From Acidisoma cellulosilyticum (GTDB lineage Bacteria > Pseudomonadota > Alphaproteobacteria > Acetobacterales > Acetobacteraceae), in assembly GCF_020621385.1 (NCBI RefSeq), contig NZ_JAESVA010000003.1, positions 496,001-560,000 on the forward strand: a DNA stretch of 64,000 bases, in the 5' to 3' direction. Both the position numbers and the translations under genes were made by a program. Below the pieces are notes generated by a model. That model made no database searches and was not told the DNA's origin. It worked only from the letters and a program-made list of their open reading frames with translations. Shown piece by piece: positions 30,346-41,025 of this stretch. Each line of letters begins with the position of its first letter. Positions within the stretch are counted from its first letter, which is position 1.

Positions 30346-31186
30346 CGGTTGCAGCTTCCACTTGGGTATCGGGGCGGCCGCCCCATTCCGTCCAAGAGCC
30401 ATCATAAAGCGCGCCTTCCGGCAAGCCCGCGACGGCGAGACCCAGCGTCAGCACGGCCGCCGTGACGCCGGTGCCGCAGCTGGTCACCACCGGTCGGCTG
30501 CCATCCGCGCCCTCGGCCACGAAGCGCGCGCGCAACTGATCAGGCGGCAGCATGGTGCCGTCGGCCGCCAGCAGCTGATTGAAGGGAATATTATGGGCGC
30601 CGGGCATATGGCCGCCGCGCACGCCGGCCCGCGGCTCGGGCGCTGTCCCGGCAAAGCGCCCGTCCGGACGCGCGTCGAGGATCAGCGCCGAACCGTCCTC
30701 CACGATCGCCTTCATGGCGGTAAGATCGCGGACCAGGTCAGCGCGCTCAGCCGGCGTGAAGACCGCCGCTATCGACGCAACGGGCGCGGAGGTGTCCAGC
30801 GGCCTGCCTTCGGCCCGCCATTTCGGCAATCCGCCGTCCAGCACCGCCGCCCGGTCATGGCCGAAGACGCGCATCATCCACCAGCCGCGCGCGGCCGAAA
30901 ACAGCCCGAGCTGATCGTAGAAGATGATCTTGGCGGCATTGGATATGCCCAGACGCCCCATGTGCTCGGCCATGACCCCCGGTGAGGGCAGCATATGCGG
31001 CAGGTCAGACGTCGCGTCCTTGATGGCATCGATATCGAAGAAACGTGCGCCGGGAATCCTTGCTTCCGCGAACAGGCCAGCCGCATTGCGCGGGTCGTTC
31101 GGCAGATAGAAAGAGCAATCGCAGACGACGATATCCGGATCATCCAGATGGTCGGCCAGCCAGTCTGTCGTCACGATCGGCGTCAT
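30335..31186 (-). CDS. sseA: 3-mercaptopyruvate sulfurtransferase
   Basis: A two-domain rhodanese of 283 residues. The inactive N-terminal domain begins VTTDWLADHLDDPDIVVCDCSFYLPN, and the C-terminal domain has the catalytic loop TSCGTGVTAAVL. A CG(S/T)G(V/K)T loop is typical of mercaptopyruvate sulfurtransferases, whereas thiosulfate rhodaneses have CRKGVT, so mercaptopyruvate is the likelier sulfur donor. It is the first gene of the minus-strand run with metC and hisI. Confidence 0.92.
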   Translation of the reverse strand: MTPIVTTDWLADHLDDPDIVVCDCSFYLPNDPRNAAGLFAEARIPGARFFDIDAIKDATSDLPHMLPSPGVMAEHMGRLGISNAAKIIFYDQLGLFSAARGWWMMRVFGHDRAAVLDGGLPKWRAEGRPLDTSAPVASIAAVFTPAERADLVRDLTAMKAIVEDGSALILDARPDGRFAGTAPEPRAGVRGGHMPGAHNIPFNQLLAADGTMLPPDQLRARFVAEGADGSRPVVTSCGTGVTAAVLTLGLAVAGLPEGALYDGSWTEWGGRPDTQVEAATDAG

Positions 31187-31351
31187 GTCGGTCTCCGTCT
31201 TAGAGCCCGGCAGTCTCTACCCGCTGACATCCTGCGACAAGGCCAGGGCTGCGTGACAGGTCCGGGACGGAAAACCACGGTCTGACGTATCGCTGCAATA
31301 TGCTGTAACAAGACGGCTCCCGCTCGCTTGGCCCAAAGGATTGCGCGCACC

Positions 31352-32473
31352 TTGACCGAACGATTGCTCATCTGGGTGCTGCTCGGCACGCTGATCGCCG
31401 GCTGTCTGGCCGTGCTGCAACCCTTCATCGCGGCCATCGCCTGGGCTGCGATCCTGACCTTCACGACCTGGCCGATCTTCCTTTGGCTGCGCGCGCGCCT
31501 GCACCTGTCGCGCGGTCTGGCGGCGCTCATCATGATCGTCATGATGGCACTCGTGATCCTGCTGCCGCTGGGGCTGATCGCACAGAGCGGGTTGCAGAAC
31601 GCCGCGAATATCCGCCGCATGATCAATGAAGTGCTGATCTTCGGCCTGCCGCCCGCGCCCGGCTGGGTCGCCAATGTGCCGCTTTTCGGCACGACGGTGA
31701 GCGATCTCTGGAACCACTGGTCGGCAGATTTGGAAAGCCTGCGGGCGGCCGTTCACCCCTATCTCGGCATGGCGGCGAAAGAGGGCCTGCACATCCTGGT
31801 TTTGGCGACGGATGGCGTGGTCCGCATGGGCCTGGCTTTATTCATCGCCTTCTTTTTCTTCCTCTATGGCGACGGCCTTGCCCGCCATATCGGCAATATC
31901 CTGTTCCGTATCATCGGCGCGCAGGCGGACCGGCTGCTTGGCATCGTCGGCGCTACCGTGCGGGGCGCGGTCTACGGCATTCTCAGCACGGCGCTGGTGC
32001 AAGGGCTGATGCTGAGCCTCGGCCTTTGGGTCAGCGGTGTGCCGAACGCCGCCCCTCTGGCGCTGGCCGGTACCTTCTTCTCGCTCGTGCCCGGCGGCGG
32101 CGCGCTGATCTGGGTGCCGGCGGCGATCTGGCTGCTGAGTTCCGGCGACACCATCTCGGGCCTCGCTCTGGCCGCCTATTGCGGCATCGGCATCTCGATC
32201 GCCGATAGTTTCGTGCGCCCCTGGTTCATCGCGCGCGGCGCCCACCTGCCCTTCATCCTGACGCTGCTCGGTGTGCTGGGCGGGGCCTTGGCCTTCGGTA
32301 TCCTGGGCGTGTTTCTGGGACCGGTGCTACTGGGCGTGGGCTTCATCCTCGCCGAGGAATTCTCGCGCGGGGCGCCGATCGCAAGCGCCACCGATATCGA
32401 GGCCGCCAGCCGGCGGGAAGCGCAGGCAGCGGCCAAGACCATCGCCGCGCTGCGCCGCAGCCGGGGCAGTTGA
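31352..32473 (+). CDS. AI-2E family transporter (PerM/YdiK-like membrane protein)
   Basis: A polytopic inner-membrane protein with about eight hydrophobic segments and the AI-2E family layout: an N-terminal pair of helices (ERLLIWVLLGTLIAGCLAVLQPF), a large soluble loop around residues 90-150, and the C-terminal FFSLVPGGGALIWVPAAIWLL and GILGVFLGPVLLGVGFIL blocks. The family name comes from one autoinducer exporter; most members have unknown or ion-linked roles. Start codons are unusual: no ATG is available, and TTG 31352 with AAAGGA 11 bases upstream gives the usual family N-terminus; TTG 31328 is the alternative. Confidence 0.85.
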   Translation: MTERLLIWVLLGTLIAGCLAVLQPFIAAIAWAAILTFTTWPIFLWLRARLHLSRGLAALIMIVMMALVILLPLGLIAQSGLQNAANIRRMINEVLIFGLPPAPGWVANVPLFGTTVSDLWNHWSADLESLRAAVHPYLGMAAKEGLHILVLATDGVVRMGLALFIAFFFFLYGDGLARHIGNILFRIIGAQADRLLGIVGATVRGAVYGILSTALVQGLMLSLGLWVSGVPNAAPLALAGTFFSLVPGGGALIWVPAAIWLLSSGDTISGLALAAYCGIGISIADSFVRPWFIARGAHLPFILTLLGVLGGALAFGILGVFLGPVLLGVGFILAEEFSRGAPIASATDIEAASRREAQAAAKTIAALRRSRGS

Positions 32474-32509
32474 CGAGGTCCATCACTATCAATCGTCTCA
32501 CCATCAATC

Positions 32510-32610
32510 GTCATCCGCGCATTTATTGCGCGGACCTACCCCTCACGGCGCCCAAACACCGTCGCGGCGCCACAACGGGTAGATGCGCGGCATGAAGCCG
32601 CGCACGACAG
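32510..32610. repeat. Solo core of family A repeat
   Basis: GTCATCCGCGC-N8-GCGCGGAC at the left, a central GCGCC-based pair, and TGCGCGGCATGAAGCCGCGCACGACAG at the right form the three-hairpin core. It lies between the AI-2E transporter and the formaldehyde dehydrogenase, which converge on it. A 10-base direct repeat (ATCAATCGTC) precedes it. Confidence 0.75.
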
Positions 32611-32622
32611 TTAAAGTGGCAA

Positions 32623-33732
<1,110 letters not shown>

Positions 33733-33743
33733 GGGTTCGCTCC

Positions 33744-34883
33744 CTAAACGAGAAGGTCGGCAGGATGATCGGCAGCAGGGCTTCCCTGCTTGAGCGTCTT
33801 TTGGCCCAAGGCCAGGCATTTGGCCATCAGACTCGGCAAGGCTTGCGCGTGAAGATCGCCAGCCGGACAAAGAAAACCTTGCCCGATCGCGCCTTCGGGG
33901 ATTGTCACAAGCGACGCGCCATAGACATCGAGCAGCAATTCGAAATGCGTGAAGACATGACGCACGCTGCCGAGCTTGACCCAATGGGCCTGGGTCACCG
34001 GGGCCTGGGCCAAGGCATCCTGCCGGCTCCATGCCTCCGCTCGCCATGCGGTGCCGGGGATTTCCGCCATCCCGCCGAGCAGGCCTTTCGCCGGGCGGCG
34101 CCGCAGCAGCACATGCCCTTCGGCGTCCGACAGATGAAAATGCGCGCCATGGCGGCGCGGGCGCACCGCTTTCGGCGCCTTGCGCGGCAGGCTGGCCGCG
34201 ATCCCCTTGCGATGCCCCTCGCATTCCGGCGCCCAAGGACAAAGCCCGCAGGCAGGCGAGGTGGTCGAACACAGCGTGGCACCCAGATCGAACAGCGCTT
34301 GCGCTGTATCGGACGGCGCGTCCCGCGCTTCCGTCTGCGCCATCAGCGCGGCCGCGCGCTCCCGGATCAGCGGTTTGGACTGGGGCAGCGGCGTCTCGAT
34401 CGCCCAGACTCGGCTCATCACGCGGTCGACATTGCCGTCCACCGGCACCGCCGGCAGGCCGAAAGCGATGGCGCCCACGGCGGCGGCCGTATAGTCGCCA
34501 ATGCCGGGCAGCGCCCTGAGACCGTCCAGGTCGGCCGGGAATTCGCCGCCCAGCTCCACCACCCGGCGGGCGCAGGCGAGCAGATTGCGGGCGCGGGCGT
34601 AGTAGCCAAGGCCCGCCCAGGCCGCCATCACCTTGTCATCCGGCGCTGCCGCCAGAGTCCTTACGGTTGGGAACAGGCTTAGGAAACGTTCATAATAGGG
34701 GATGACGGCGGTGACCGTCGTCTGTTGTAGCATGATCTCGGAGAGCCAGACCCGATAGGGATCGGCGGTCTCGCCAGGCTGCGCCCGCCAGGGCAGCGTC
34801 CTGCGATGCCGCGCATACCAATCGAGCAGGCGCGCGACAGAGGGTGAAGGCTGGATGGCTTTGGACGAGCGGGATGGCGGCAC
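33744..34883 (-). CDS. mutY: Adenine DNA glycosylase
   Basis: MutY removes adenine opposite 8-oxoguanine. It has the helix-hairpin-helix [18 protein letters not shown] with the catalytic Asp in [13 protein letters not shown], the iron-sulfur cluster spacing C-x6-C-x2-C-x5-C ([17 protein letters not shown]), and a C-terminal Nudix-like domain ([33 protein letters not shown] region). The conserved part starts at [18 protein letters not shown] 34883 is the nearest initiator that avoids overlapping dciA, while an in-frame GTG/ATG up to 34961 would overlap it by about 70 bases. The true start is therefore uncertain. Confidence 0.92.
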   Translation of the reverse strand: MPPSRSSKAIQPSPSVARLLDWYARHRRTLPWRAQPGETADPYRVWLSEIMLQQTTVTAVIPYYERFLSLFPTVRTLAAAPDDKVMAAWAGLGYYARARNLLACARRVVELGGEFPADLDGLRALPGIGDYTAAAVGAIAFGLPAVPVDGNVDRVMSRVWAIETPLPQSKPLIRERAAALMAQTEARDAPSDTAQALFDLGATLCSTTSPACGLCPWAPECEGHRKGIAASLPRKAPKAVRPRRHGAHFHLSDAEGHVLLRRRPAKGLLGGMAEIPGTAWRAEAWSRQDALAQAPVTQAHWVKLGSVRHVFTHFELLLDVYGASLVTIPEGAIGQGFLCPAGDLHAQALPSLMAKCLALGQKTLKQGSPAADHPADLLV

Positions 34884-34893
34884 ATCGAAGAAG

Positions 34894-35412
34894 ATGACGC
34901 CAGCGGCGGCCGGTCGCAAGACGTCAGCGCCCGGCGCCGCGCCCGAAGCGCCGTCGCGCACCTATACCATGCGCCCGATCGGCGGTCTTATCGCGCGCGT
35001 CACCCAGCCGGGTTTCCGCCGCCGTGCGCCGGCGACCGCCCAGATCATGATGGATTGGGTGCAGATCATGGGGCCGGAATTCGGCGCCCGCACCCAGCCG
35101 CAGAAGTTTTCCGCCGGCACGCTGACCATCGCCTGCCAGGGACCGACGGCGATGGAGCTGCAGCACCTGACGCCGCAGCTCATCGCGCGGCTGAACAATC
35201 ACATCGGGTCCTTCGGCGAGAATGCGCTCATCAAGCGTCTGCGCTTCGTGCAGCTGACCACCCTGCCCGCCTCCGCCCGGCCTGTCGCGCCCGTCCGCAA
35301 ACCGCGACCCGCTGGTCCGCCGCCCGAGATTTCCGGCATCGAACCCGGCCCCCTGCATGATGCCTTGCAGCGTCTGGGGCTGGCGATTCGCATCCATCGG
35401 GGCGGGGGCTGA
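34894..35412 (+). CDS. DUF721 / DciA-like protein
   Basis: A 172-residue protein with the DUF721 core (MDWVQIMGPEFGARTQPQKF, LTIACQGPTAMELQHLTPQL, IKRLRFVQ) and a Pro-rich C-terminal tail. DciA-type DUF721 proteins load the replicative helicase in bacteria lacking DnaC, which is likely but unproven here. ATG 34894 is taken; the divergent mutY start is about 10 bases away, so the two 5' ends nearly touch and the promoters must be inside coding sequence. ATG 34969 is a shorter alternative that would free space. Confidence 0.85.
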   Translation: MTPAAAGRKTSAPGAAPEAPSRTYTMRPIGGLIARVTQPGFRRRAPATAQIMMDWVQIMGPEFGARTQPQKFSAGTLTIACQGPTAMELQHLTPQLIARLNNHIGSFGENALIKRLRFVQLTTLPASARPVAPVRKPRPAGPPPEISGIEPGPLHDALQRLGLAIRIHRGGG

Positions 35413-35499
35413 ACACCCGTTCCTGCCACTATCCAGGACTGAATTATCGACAGTTAGTGGCTGATCTGCTATCCACCACAAGATATTGAAGGTTCCGTC

Positions 35500-36126
35500 A
35501 TGCTGACACGTCGCTTTCTTGTAACAACCGGCGCCGCCGCCGTCGGTGCGCTGGCCTTGCCGCGCCTCGGCCATGCCGACAGCTTGCCCGCGACCGGCGT
35601 GCCGGCCACGGAAGGCCCGCGTTCCATCGGCTCACCGACCGCGCCAGTGACGGTCGAGGAGTTCTTCTCCCTCACCTGCACCCATTGCGCGCATTTCTCG
35701 ATGACGACGATGCCGGACGTGATGGACAAGCTCGTGAAGCCGGGCAAGCTGCGCATGGTCTATCATGACTTCCCGCTCGACGCCGTGGCGCTGGAAGCCG
35801 CGATGATCGCGCGCTATCTTCCCGACGCGGAATATTACCCCTTCGTCACGGCCCTGTTCGCGAGCCAGGATACCTGGGCCTTTGCGCCGGGCGTGAACTA
35901 CACGGATGAGCTTTGGAAAATGGCGGCCCTCGCCGGCATGAGCCGTGATACCTTCGACAAGGCGGTTGCCGACAGCGCACTCAAGAACTGGATTCAAACC
36001 CAGCAGGTCGCGGACGAAAAAATGTACAATATCGAAGCCACGCCCTCCTTCTTCATCAAGGGCAAAACCCAGGCCGGCGACATGGCATATAGCGATTTCG
36101 TCTCCGCCATCGGCCTGGCAGGCTAA
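35500..36126 (+). CDS. DsbA-family thiol:disulfide interchange protein
   Basis: A periplasmic thioredoxin-fold oxidoreductase of 208 residues. The N-terminus MLTRRFLVTTGAAAVGALAL carries a twin-arginine-like TRRFLV motif before the hydrophobic stretch, so Tat export is possible; cleavage would be near GHA. The active site is LTCTHCAHFS (C-x2-C), followed by the helical insert and the cis-proline loop EATPSFFIKG. The best match is the DsbA/BdbD-like group common in alphaproteobacteria. GAAGG precedes ATG 35500 by about seven bases. Only six bases separate it from smc. Confidence 0.88.
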   Translation: MLTRRFLVTTGAAAVGALALPRLGHADSLPATGVPATEGPRSIGSPTAPVTVEEFFSLTCTHCAHFSMTTMPDVMDKLVKPGKLRMVYHDFPLDAVALEAAMIARYLPDAEYYPFVTALFASQDTWAFAPGVNYTDELWKMAALAGMSRDTFDKAVADSALKNWIQTQQVADEKMYNIEATPSFFIKGKTQAGDMAYSDFVSAIGLAG

Positions 36127-36132
36127 GCGACC

Positions 36133-39100
36133 TTGCCCGCCCGGGTCGCCCGTCTACGCATCGCGGGGTTCAAAAGCTTCGCCGATTCGACCAGCGTCGA
36201 GATTTTGCCGGGCCTGACCGGCATCATCGGTCCGAACGGCTGCGGCAAATCCAATATCGTCGATGCGCTGCGATGGGCGATGGGTGAGGGCAATGCCCGC
36301 TCGCTGCGCGGCGGAGAGATGGATGACATCATCTTCGCCGGCACGACGACGCGCCCCTCCCGCAATATGGCGGAAGTTACCGTCACGCTGGAGGATGCGC
36401 TCGGCATCATTCCGCCGCCGCTGCATGAGCAGTCGGAGCTGGAGATTACCCGCAAGATCGAGCGCGGCGCGGGCAGTGGCTATCGCATCAACGGGCGCGA
36501 AATGCGCGCCCGCGACGTGCAGACGCTGTTCGCGGATATGGCGAGCGGCGCACGCAGCTGTGCCATGGTCGGCCAGGGCCGGGTCGCGGCCATCGTCAAT
36601 GCCAAGCCGGAAGAGCGGCGGCAGATTCTGGAGGAGGCCGCCGGCATCGCTGGCCTCTCCGCCCGCCGGCATGAGGCCGAGCTGAAGCTCCGTGCGACGG
36701 AAGGCAATCTGCAACGCGCCGAGGATATGCGCGGGCAGGTGGAAATTCAGCTGCAGGGCCTGCAGCGTCAGGCCCGTCAGGCCGCCCGCTACCGCAATAT
36801 TTCCGGCCTCATCCGCGCCAGCGAGGCCGAATTCCTGGCCATCCAGCATCTGCGGGTCGAGCGCGCCCGCGAAGCCGCGCGCCTCGCGCTGGATGAGGCG
36901 AAGATCAAAGCCGCGGAAGCGGCGGAAGCCAATCGCGTCGCCGAACAGGCGCATGGCCAGGGCCATGACATTCTCCCGGCGCTCCGCGCGGCGGAAGCCG
37001 AAGCCCGCACGGCGCTGGAACGCCAGCGCGTCGCCAGCGAACAACTGGCCGCCGAGGAAGCGCGCGCGAAAGCCGCCATCGGCGCCGCGACCCAACGTTT
37101 GGAGCAGGCGCTGCGCGATCTCGGCCGCGCCGAAGGCATGATGCGGGACGCGGCCGAGGCCGAACAGCGCCTGGGCGCCGAGGACGCGACCCTCGCCGCC
37201 GCGGAAGCCGAGGCCGAAGCGAAACTGGCCGAAGCCGTTGCTGCCATGACCCGCGCGGCCGAGGTCGCGCGTGACGCCGAAGCGACCGCCCAGGCCGCGA
37301 CTGAACGCAATGCGGCGCTGACCGCGACCGCCCAGGCCATGACCGGCCGGCTGTCCCAGGCCGAGCAGCGCGCCCGCCGTGTCGGTGAGCAGGTGGCCCG
37401 CCTTTCGATCGAGCGGGATCGCCTGGCGCAGGACCTCATCGCGCCGGACAAGCTCGCCGAAGCGAAACAATCGGCCGAAACGGCCGAGGCCGCGCGCAAG
37501 GAAGCGGCCGCCCGGTTGGAAACTGCCGAACGCGGCCGCGTGACGGCACAGGCGGCGCTGACCAAGGCCCGCGAACAGGCCAATACGGCGGAAGCGGCAG
37601 CGACCAAACTCGGCGCCGAAATCCGCGCGCTGAACGAAGTGTTGAGCGTCGGCGGCACCCAGGGTGGTCCGCAGCTGGTCGATGAACTGACCGTGCCGGC
37701 CGGTCTGGAAGCGGCCCTTGGTGCGGCTTTCGGTGAGGAACTCAGCGCCTCCGCCGGCCGCGAAGCCGCGCGCTATTGGCGGGAATTGCCGCCCATCGAC
37801 GGCAGCGCCGTCATGCCCGCAGGCTGCCAGCCGCTGGGCGAGGTGGTACAGGGTCCGCCCGCGCTCGCCCGGGCGCTCGCTCATATTCTTCTTGCCCCGG
37901 CCGACGCCGCCCCGGGTCTTCAGGCCGATTTGAAACCCGGCCAGATCATCGTCTCCGCCGAAGGTGGCGTCTGGCGTTGGGACGGCTATACCGTCCGCGC
38001 CGGCACGCCGACAGCCGCGACCGTGCGCCTGACCCAACGCAACCGCCTGCGCCGCCTGCGCGAAGATGGTGCGACCGCCGATCAGGCCACCAGTGAAGCG
38101 AAAGCCAAGCAGGAGGCCGCGCAGACGGCGGACCGCGCGACGGTCGCCGAGGAACAGGCCGCCCGCAACGCGCGTCGTGAAGCCGATCAGGCGGCCGAAC
38201 GGCTGCGCAATACGGCCGCCGCCTTGGCCACCCGTGCCGCCGCCGCCGAACAGCGGCTGGCCGGTGTCGTCTCCCAATTGGAAGCCGCCCAGCCGGAAAA
38301 GACCGAGGCTGACGCGGCGCTGGCTGGCATTCGCGAGGAAGCCGCCGCCCTCCCCGATCTGTCCGCCATGCGCGCTGAGGTGGAGACCGCCCGCAGCGCG
38401 CTGCAACTGGCGCGGCGGGAGGAAGGCGACAGCCGCACCCGGCATGACGGGTTGACGCGCGACCGCGCGACCCGCGCCCAGCGGCGGCAGGCTTTGGCAA
38501 AGGAACGGGAGGGCTGGGCCGAACGCGCCGAGGCCGCCAAAACCCATAGCGCCGATCTCGATCAGCGGCGGCAGGACGCGGCCACGGACCACGCCGCCTT
38601 GGCCGCTGAGCCTGAGCGGCTGGCGACGGCGCGCGCCGCGCAGACATCCGAACTCGCGGAAGCCGGAACGGTGCATCAGCAGGCGGCCAGTCGCTTGAAG
38701 ACGGCCGAGGACGAAGCCCGCGCCGCCGAAAAGGCTTCCCGCGCTGCCGAGACCGCTCAGGCCCTGACGCGCGAGAACCTCGTCCGCGCCGAAAGTGCCG
38801 TGGAACAGGCGAACCATGCCTGGGGCACGGTCGCCGAGCGCATTCTGGAACGGCTGGGCGCGGAGCCTGCTTTCCCCGAAATCACGGCCGAGCCGAGCCA
38901 GGAGAATGAGGACAAGGCCCGCCGCCGGTTTGAGCGTCTGACCAAGGAGCGGGACGAGATGGGTCCGGTGAACCTGCGGGCAGAGCTGGAATCCGAGGAG
39001 ATCACCCGCCAGATCGAGCTGATCGATCGCGAAAAGGGTGACCTTGTCGCGGCCATCGCCAAGCTGCGCGGCTCGGTCGGGCATCTGAACCGCGAAGGCC

Positions 39101-39606
39101 GCGAACGACTGTCGACCGCCTTCGCGGAAATCGACAAGAACTTTCAGGCCTTCTATGCGCGCATGTTCGGCGGCGGTCGCGCCCATCTGGCCCTCGTCGG
39201 GTCCGATGATCCGCTGGAAGCCGGGCTCGAAATCTACGCCCAGCCGCTGGGCAAGAAACTCTCCACGCTATCCCTGCTGTCGGGCGGCGAGCAGGCGCTG
39301 ACCGCGCTTTCCCTCATCTTCGCGGTCTTCCGCAGCAATCCGGCGCCGCTCGCGGTGCTGGATGAGGTCGATGCGCCGCTGGATGACGCGAATGTCGAGC
39401 GGCTTTGCACCTTGCTGAACGAAGTCGTGAAGGAAACCGGCACGCGCTTCATGGTCGTGACCCATCACCATCACACCATGGCGCGGATGGACCGGCTCTA
39501 TGGCGTCACCATGATGGAACGCGGCGTCTCCCGCCTGCTGTCGGTCGATCTCAACCGTGCGGTCGCGATGACGGAGCAACCGCCGCCGCGTATGGCGGCA
39601 GAATAG
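36133..39606 (+). CDS. smc: Chromosome segregation protein SMC
   Basis: SMC is the ATPase of the condensin complex. The 1157 residues have the head halves at the two ends: Walker A IIGPNGCGKSN (near residue 35) and, at the C-terminus, signature LLSGGEQALTAL, Walker B LAVLDEVDAPLDD and VVTHHHHTM. Between lie two Ala/Glu/Arg-rich coiled-coil arms and a hinge around residues 510-610 (GGPQLVDELTVPAGLEAALG). The start is TTG 36133, just after the dsbA-like stop; there is no ATG before the conserved RLRIAGFKSF. The 3' end is partly duplicated in the following spacer. Confidence 0.94.
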   Translation: MPARVARLRIAGFKSFADSTSVEILPGLTGIIGPNGCGKSNIVDALRWAMGEGNARSLRGGEMDDIIFAGTTTRPSRNMAEVTVTLEDALGIIPPPLHEQSELEITRKIERGAGSGYRINGREMRARDVQTLFADMASGARSCAMVGQGRVAAIVNAKPEERRQILEEAAGIAGLSARRHEAELKLRATEGNLQRAEDMRGQVEIQLQGLQRQARQAARYRNISGLIRASEAEFLAIQHLRVERAREAARLALDEAKIKAAEAAEANRVAEQAHGQGHDILPALRAAEAEARTALERQRVASEQLAAEEARAKAAIGAATQRLEQALRDLGRAEGMMRDAAEAEQRLGAEDATLAAAEAEAEAKLAEAVAAMTRAAEVARDAEATAQAATERNAALTATAQAMTGRLSQAEQRARRVGEQVARLSIERDRLAQDLIAPDKLAEAKQSAETAEAARKEAAARLETAERGRVTAQAALTKAREQANTAEAAATKLGAEIRALNEVLSVGGTQGGPQLVDELTVPAGLEAALGAAFGEELSASAGREAARYWRELPPIDGSAVMPAGCQPLGEVVQGPPALARALAHILLAPADAAPGLQADLKPGQIIVSAEGGVWRWDGYTVRAGTPTAATVRLTQRNRLRRLREDGATADQATSEAKAKQEAAQTADRATVAEEQAARNARREADQAAERLRNTAAALATRAAAAEQRLAGVVSQLEAAQPEKTEADAALAGIREEAAALPDLSAMRAEVETARSALQLARREEGDSRTRHDGLTRDRATRAQRRQALAKEREGWAERAEAAKTHSADLDQRRQDAATDHAALAAEPERLATARAAQTSELAEAGTVHQQAASRLKTAEDEARAAEKASRAAETAQALTRENLVRAESAVEQANHAWGTVAERILERLGAEPAFPEITAEPSQENEDKARRRFERLTKERDEMGPVNLRAELESEEITRQIELIDREKGDLVAAIAKLRGSVGHLNREGRERLSTAFAEIDKNFQAFYARMFGGGRAHLALVGSDDPLEAGLEIYAQPLGKKLSTLSLLSGGEQALTALSLIFAVFRSNPAPLAVLDEVDAPLDDANVERLCTLLNEVVKETGTRFMVVTHHHHTMARMDRLYGVTMMERGVSRLLSVDLNRAVAMTEQPPPRMAAE

Positions 39607-39710
39607 TCGGATCGCGCATGGCGGCGGAATAATCTGCGCGCGCCGGGACGTTGATCGGATCGGGGCGCGTGCTATCAGTTCCCGGCGCTTAAGGCTTGGG
39701 GATCGGGCGA

Positions 39711-40490
39711 ATGACGGACGTGACTGAGACGAACGAAAAGCTGACGACCGAAGACGCGGTGCCGGCTCACTTGCCCGCGGCCGCGGCGGCGCCCGACCAC
39801 GACATGACGCTCGGCGAAAAACTCATCGCAGCCGATATCGCGATCCCCGAGGACGAAACACCCGCCGAGACGGTGGTTGCGGAACCGCCTGCGCCGAAAG
39901 TGTTTCCCTATGATCTGGAAAGCGCCGAACTCGCCCGCGCATTCCTTCATGCCCGCACGCCCAGCGCCTGGACCGACCGGCAGATCGACGAAGAGACCTA
40001 TCGGCACCTTTACGACCTTGTGAAGCTGGGCCCGACCTCGGCCAATACCTCCCCCATGCGGCTGGTCTTCGTCCGCAGCCCGGAGGCGAAGGAACGTCTC
40101 CGCACCGCGCTGACGCCCGCCAATGTGGAAGCGGTGATGACAGCCCCCGTCACGGTGATCGTCGCCTTCGACCCGTCCTTTTATGATTTTCTGACGCGCC
40201 TTTATCCGCAGGCCGATGCCCGGCCCTGGTTCGCCTGGAATGACGAATTCTCCCAGGAAACCGCGATACGCAATAGCAGCCTGCAAGGCGGCTATCTGAT
40301 CATGGCCGCGCGCCTGCTGGGTCTTGATTGCTGGCCGATGTCGGGCTTCGACAATGCGCGGGTCGATGCGCTGTTCCTGGACGGGCGCGGCTGGCGCTCC
40401 AATTTCCTGCTCGGCCTCGGCTATGCCGAGACCGTGGCCACGGCGCGGAACACGCGTCTTATGTTCGAAGAAACCTGCGAGGTCATCTGA
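39711..40490 (+). CDS. Nitroreductase-family oxidoreductase, RutE/malonic semialdehyde reductase-like
   Basis: An FMN-dependent nitroreductase-fold protein. The catalytic part starts near residue 80 (ARAFLHARTPSAWTDRQIDEE, then LVKLGPTSANTSPMRLVFVRS) and ends with GFDNARVDALFL and SNFLLGLGYA, as in RutE/HadB-type 3-hydroxypropionate dehydrogenases of pyrimidine breakdown. The first 65 or so residues are an acidic, Ala/Pro-rich extension not found in RutE. ATG 39711 is the start. No other rut gene is nearby, so the in vivo substrate is uncertain. Confidence 0.82.
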   Translation: MTDVTETNEKLTTEDAVPAHLPAAAAAPDHDMTLGEKLIAADIAIPEDETPAETVVAEPPAPKVFPYDLESAELARAFLHARTPSAWTDRQIDEETYRHLYDLVKLGPTSANTSPMRLVFVRSPEAKERLRTALTPANVEAVMTAPVTVIVAFDPSFYDFLTRLYPQADARPWFAWNDEFSQETAIRNSSLQGGYLIMAARLLGLDCWPMSGFDNARVDALFLDGRGWRSNFLLGLGYAETVATARNTRLMFEETCEVI

Positions 40491-40575
40491 TTTCATGGCA
40501 GGGCGCTATGACATCGGCCAATGGGATCGGGGTTAGGCATTGGCCCCGCCCTTGGCCTATGCTAGCCCCCGTTCC

Positions 40576-41025
40576 ATGACACTACCGCTCATCGCCGTTC
40601 TGAACGGCCCCAATCTGAATATGCTCGGCCTGCGTCAGCCCGAAGTCTATGGCTCGGCGACGCTGGACGATGTCGAGCAGCTTTGCGCCGAAACCGCCGA
40701 AGGCCTTGGTTTTGCGATCGATTTTCGCCAGACGAACAGCGAAGGCGAGCTGATATCCTGGGTGCAGGAATGCCGCGGCCGCGCCAGCGGCATCGTCATC
40801 AACCCGGCGGGGTTGAGCCATACCTCCATCTCCCTGATGGATGCGCTATTGTCAGCCGAACTCCCGGTCGTGGAAGTTCACATTTCTAATATCCATCGCC
40901 GTGAGCAATTCCGGCATCTCTCTTATATTTCCAAGATAGCAACGGGTGTGCTGTGCGGTTTCGGAACACATGGCTACGCCCTGGGTTTGATCGCGATGGC
41001 ACGGATTCTGGAGGGCGGGCAATGA
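40576..41025 (+). CDS. aroQ: 3-dehydroquinate dehydratase, type II
   Basis: AroQ dehydrates 3-dehydroquinate in the shikimate pathway. The 149-residue protein has LNGPNLNMLGLRQPEVYG (catalytic Tyr), FRQTNSEGELISWVQEC, INPAGLSHTSISLMDALL and EVHISNIHRREQFRHLSY, all diagnostic. ATG 40576 is preferred to an earlier in-frame start at 40540. It overlaps accB by four bases (ATGA), giving the common alphaproteobacterial aroQ-accB-accC operon. Its pathway partner aroC is at 2.4 kb. Confidence 0.96.
   Translation: MTLPLIAVLNGPNLNMLGLRQPEVYGSATLDDVEQLCAETAEGLGFAIDFRQTNSEGELISWVQECRGRASGIVINPAGLSHTSISLMDALLSAELPVVEVHISNIHRREQFRHLSYISKIATGVLCGFGTHGYALGLIAMARILEGGQ

Noticed and set aside
33733-34272. N-terminal extension of the formaldehyde dehydrogenase
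   Set aside because: The frame stays open upstream only because it runs inside mutY on the same strand; ATG 33732 begins the known family N-terminus.
36154-39186. A long open frame of about 1010 codons antisense to smc
   Set aside because: It mirrors smc codon use, contains no recognisable domain, and arises from GC-rich third positions; smc is certain.
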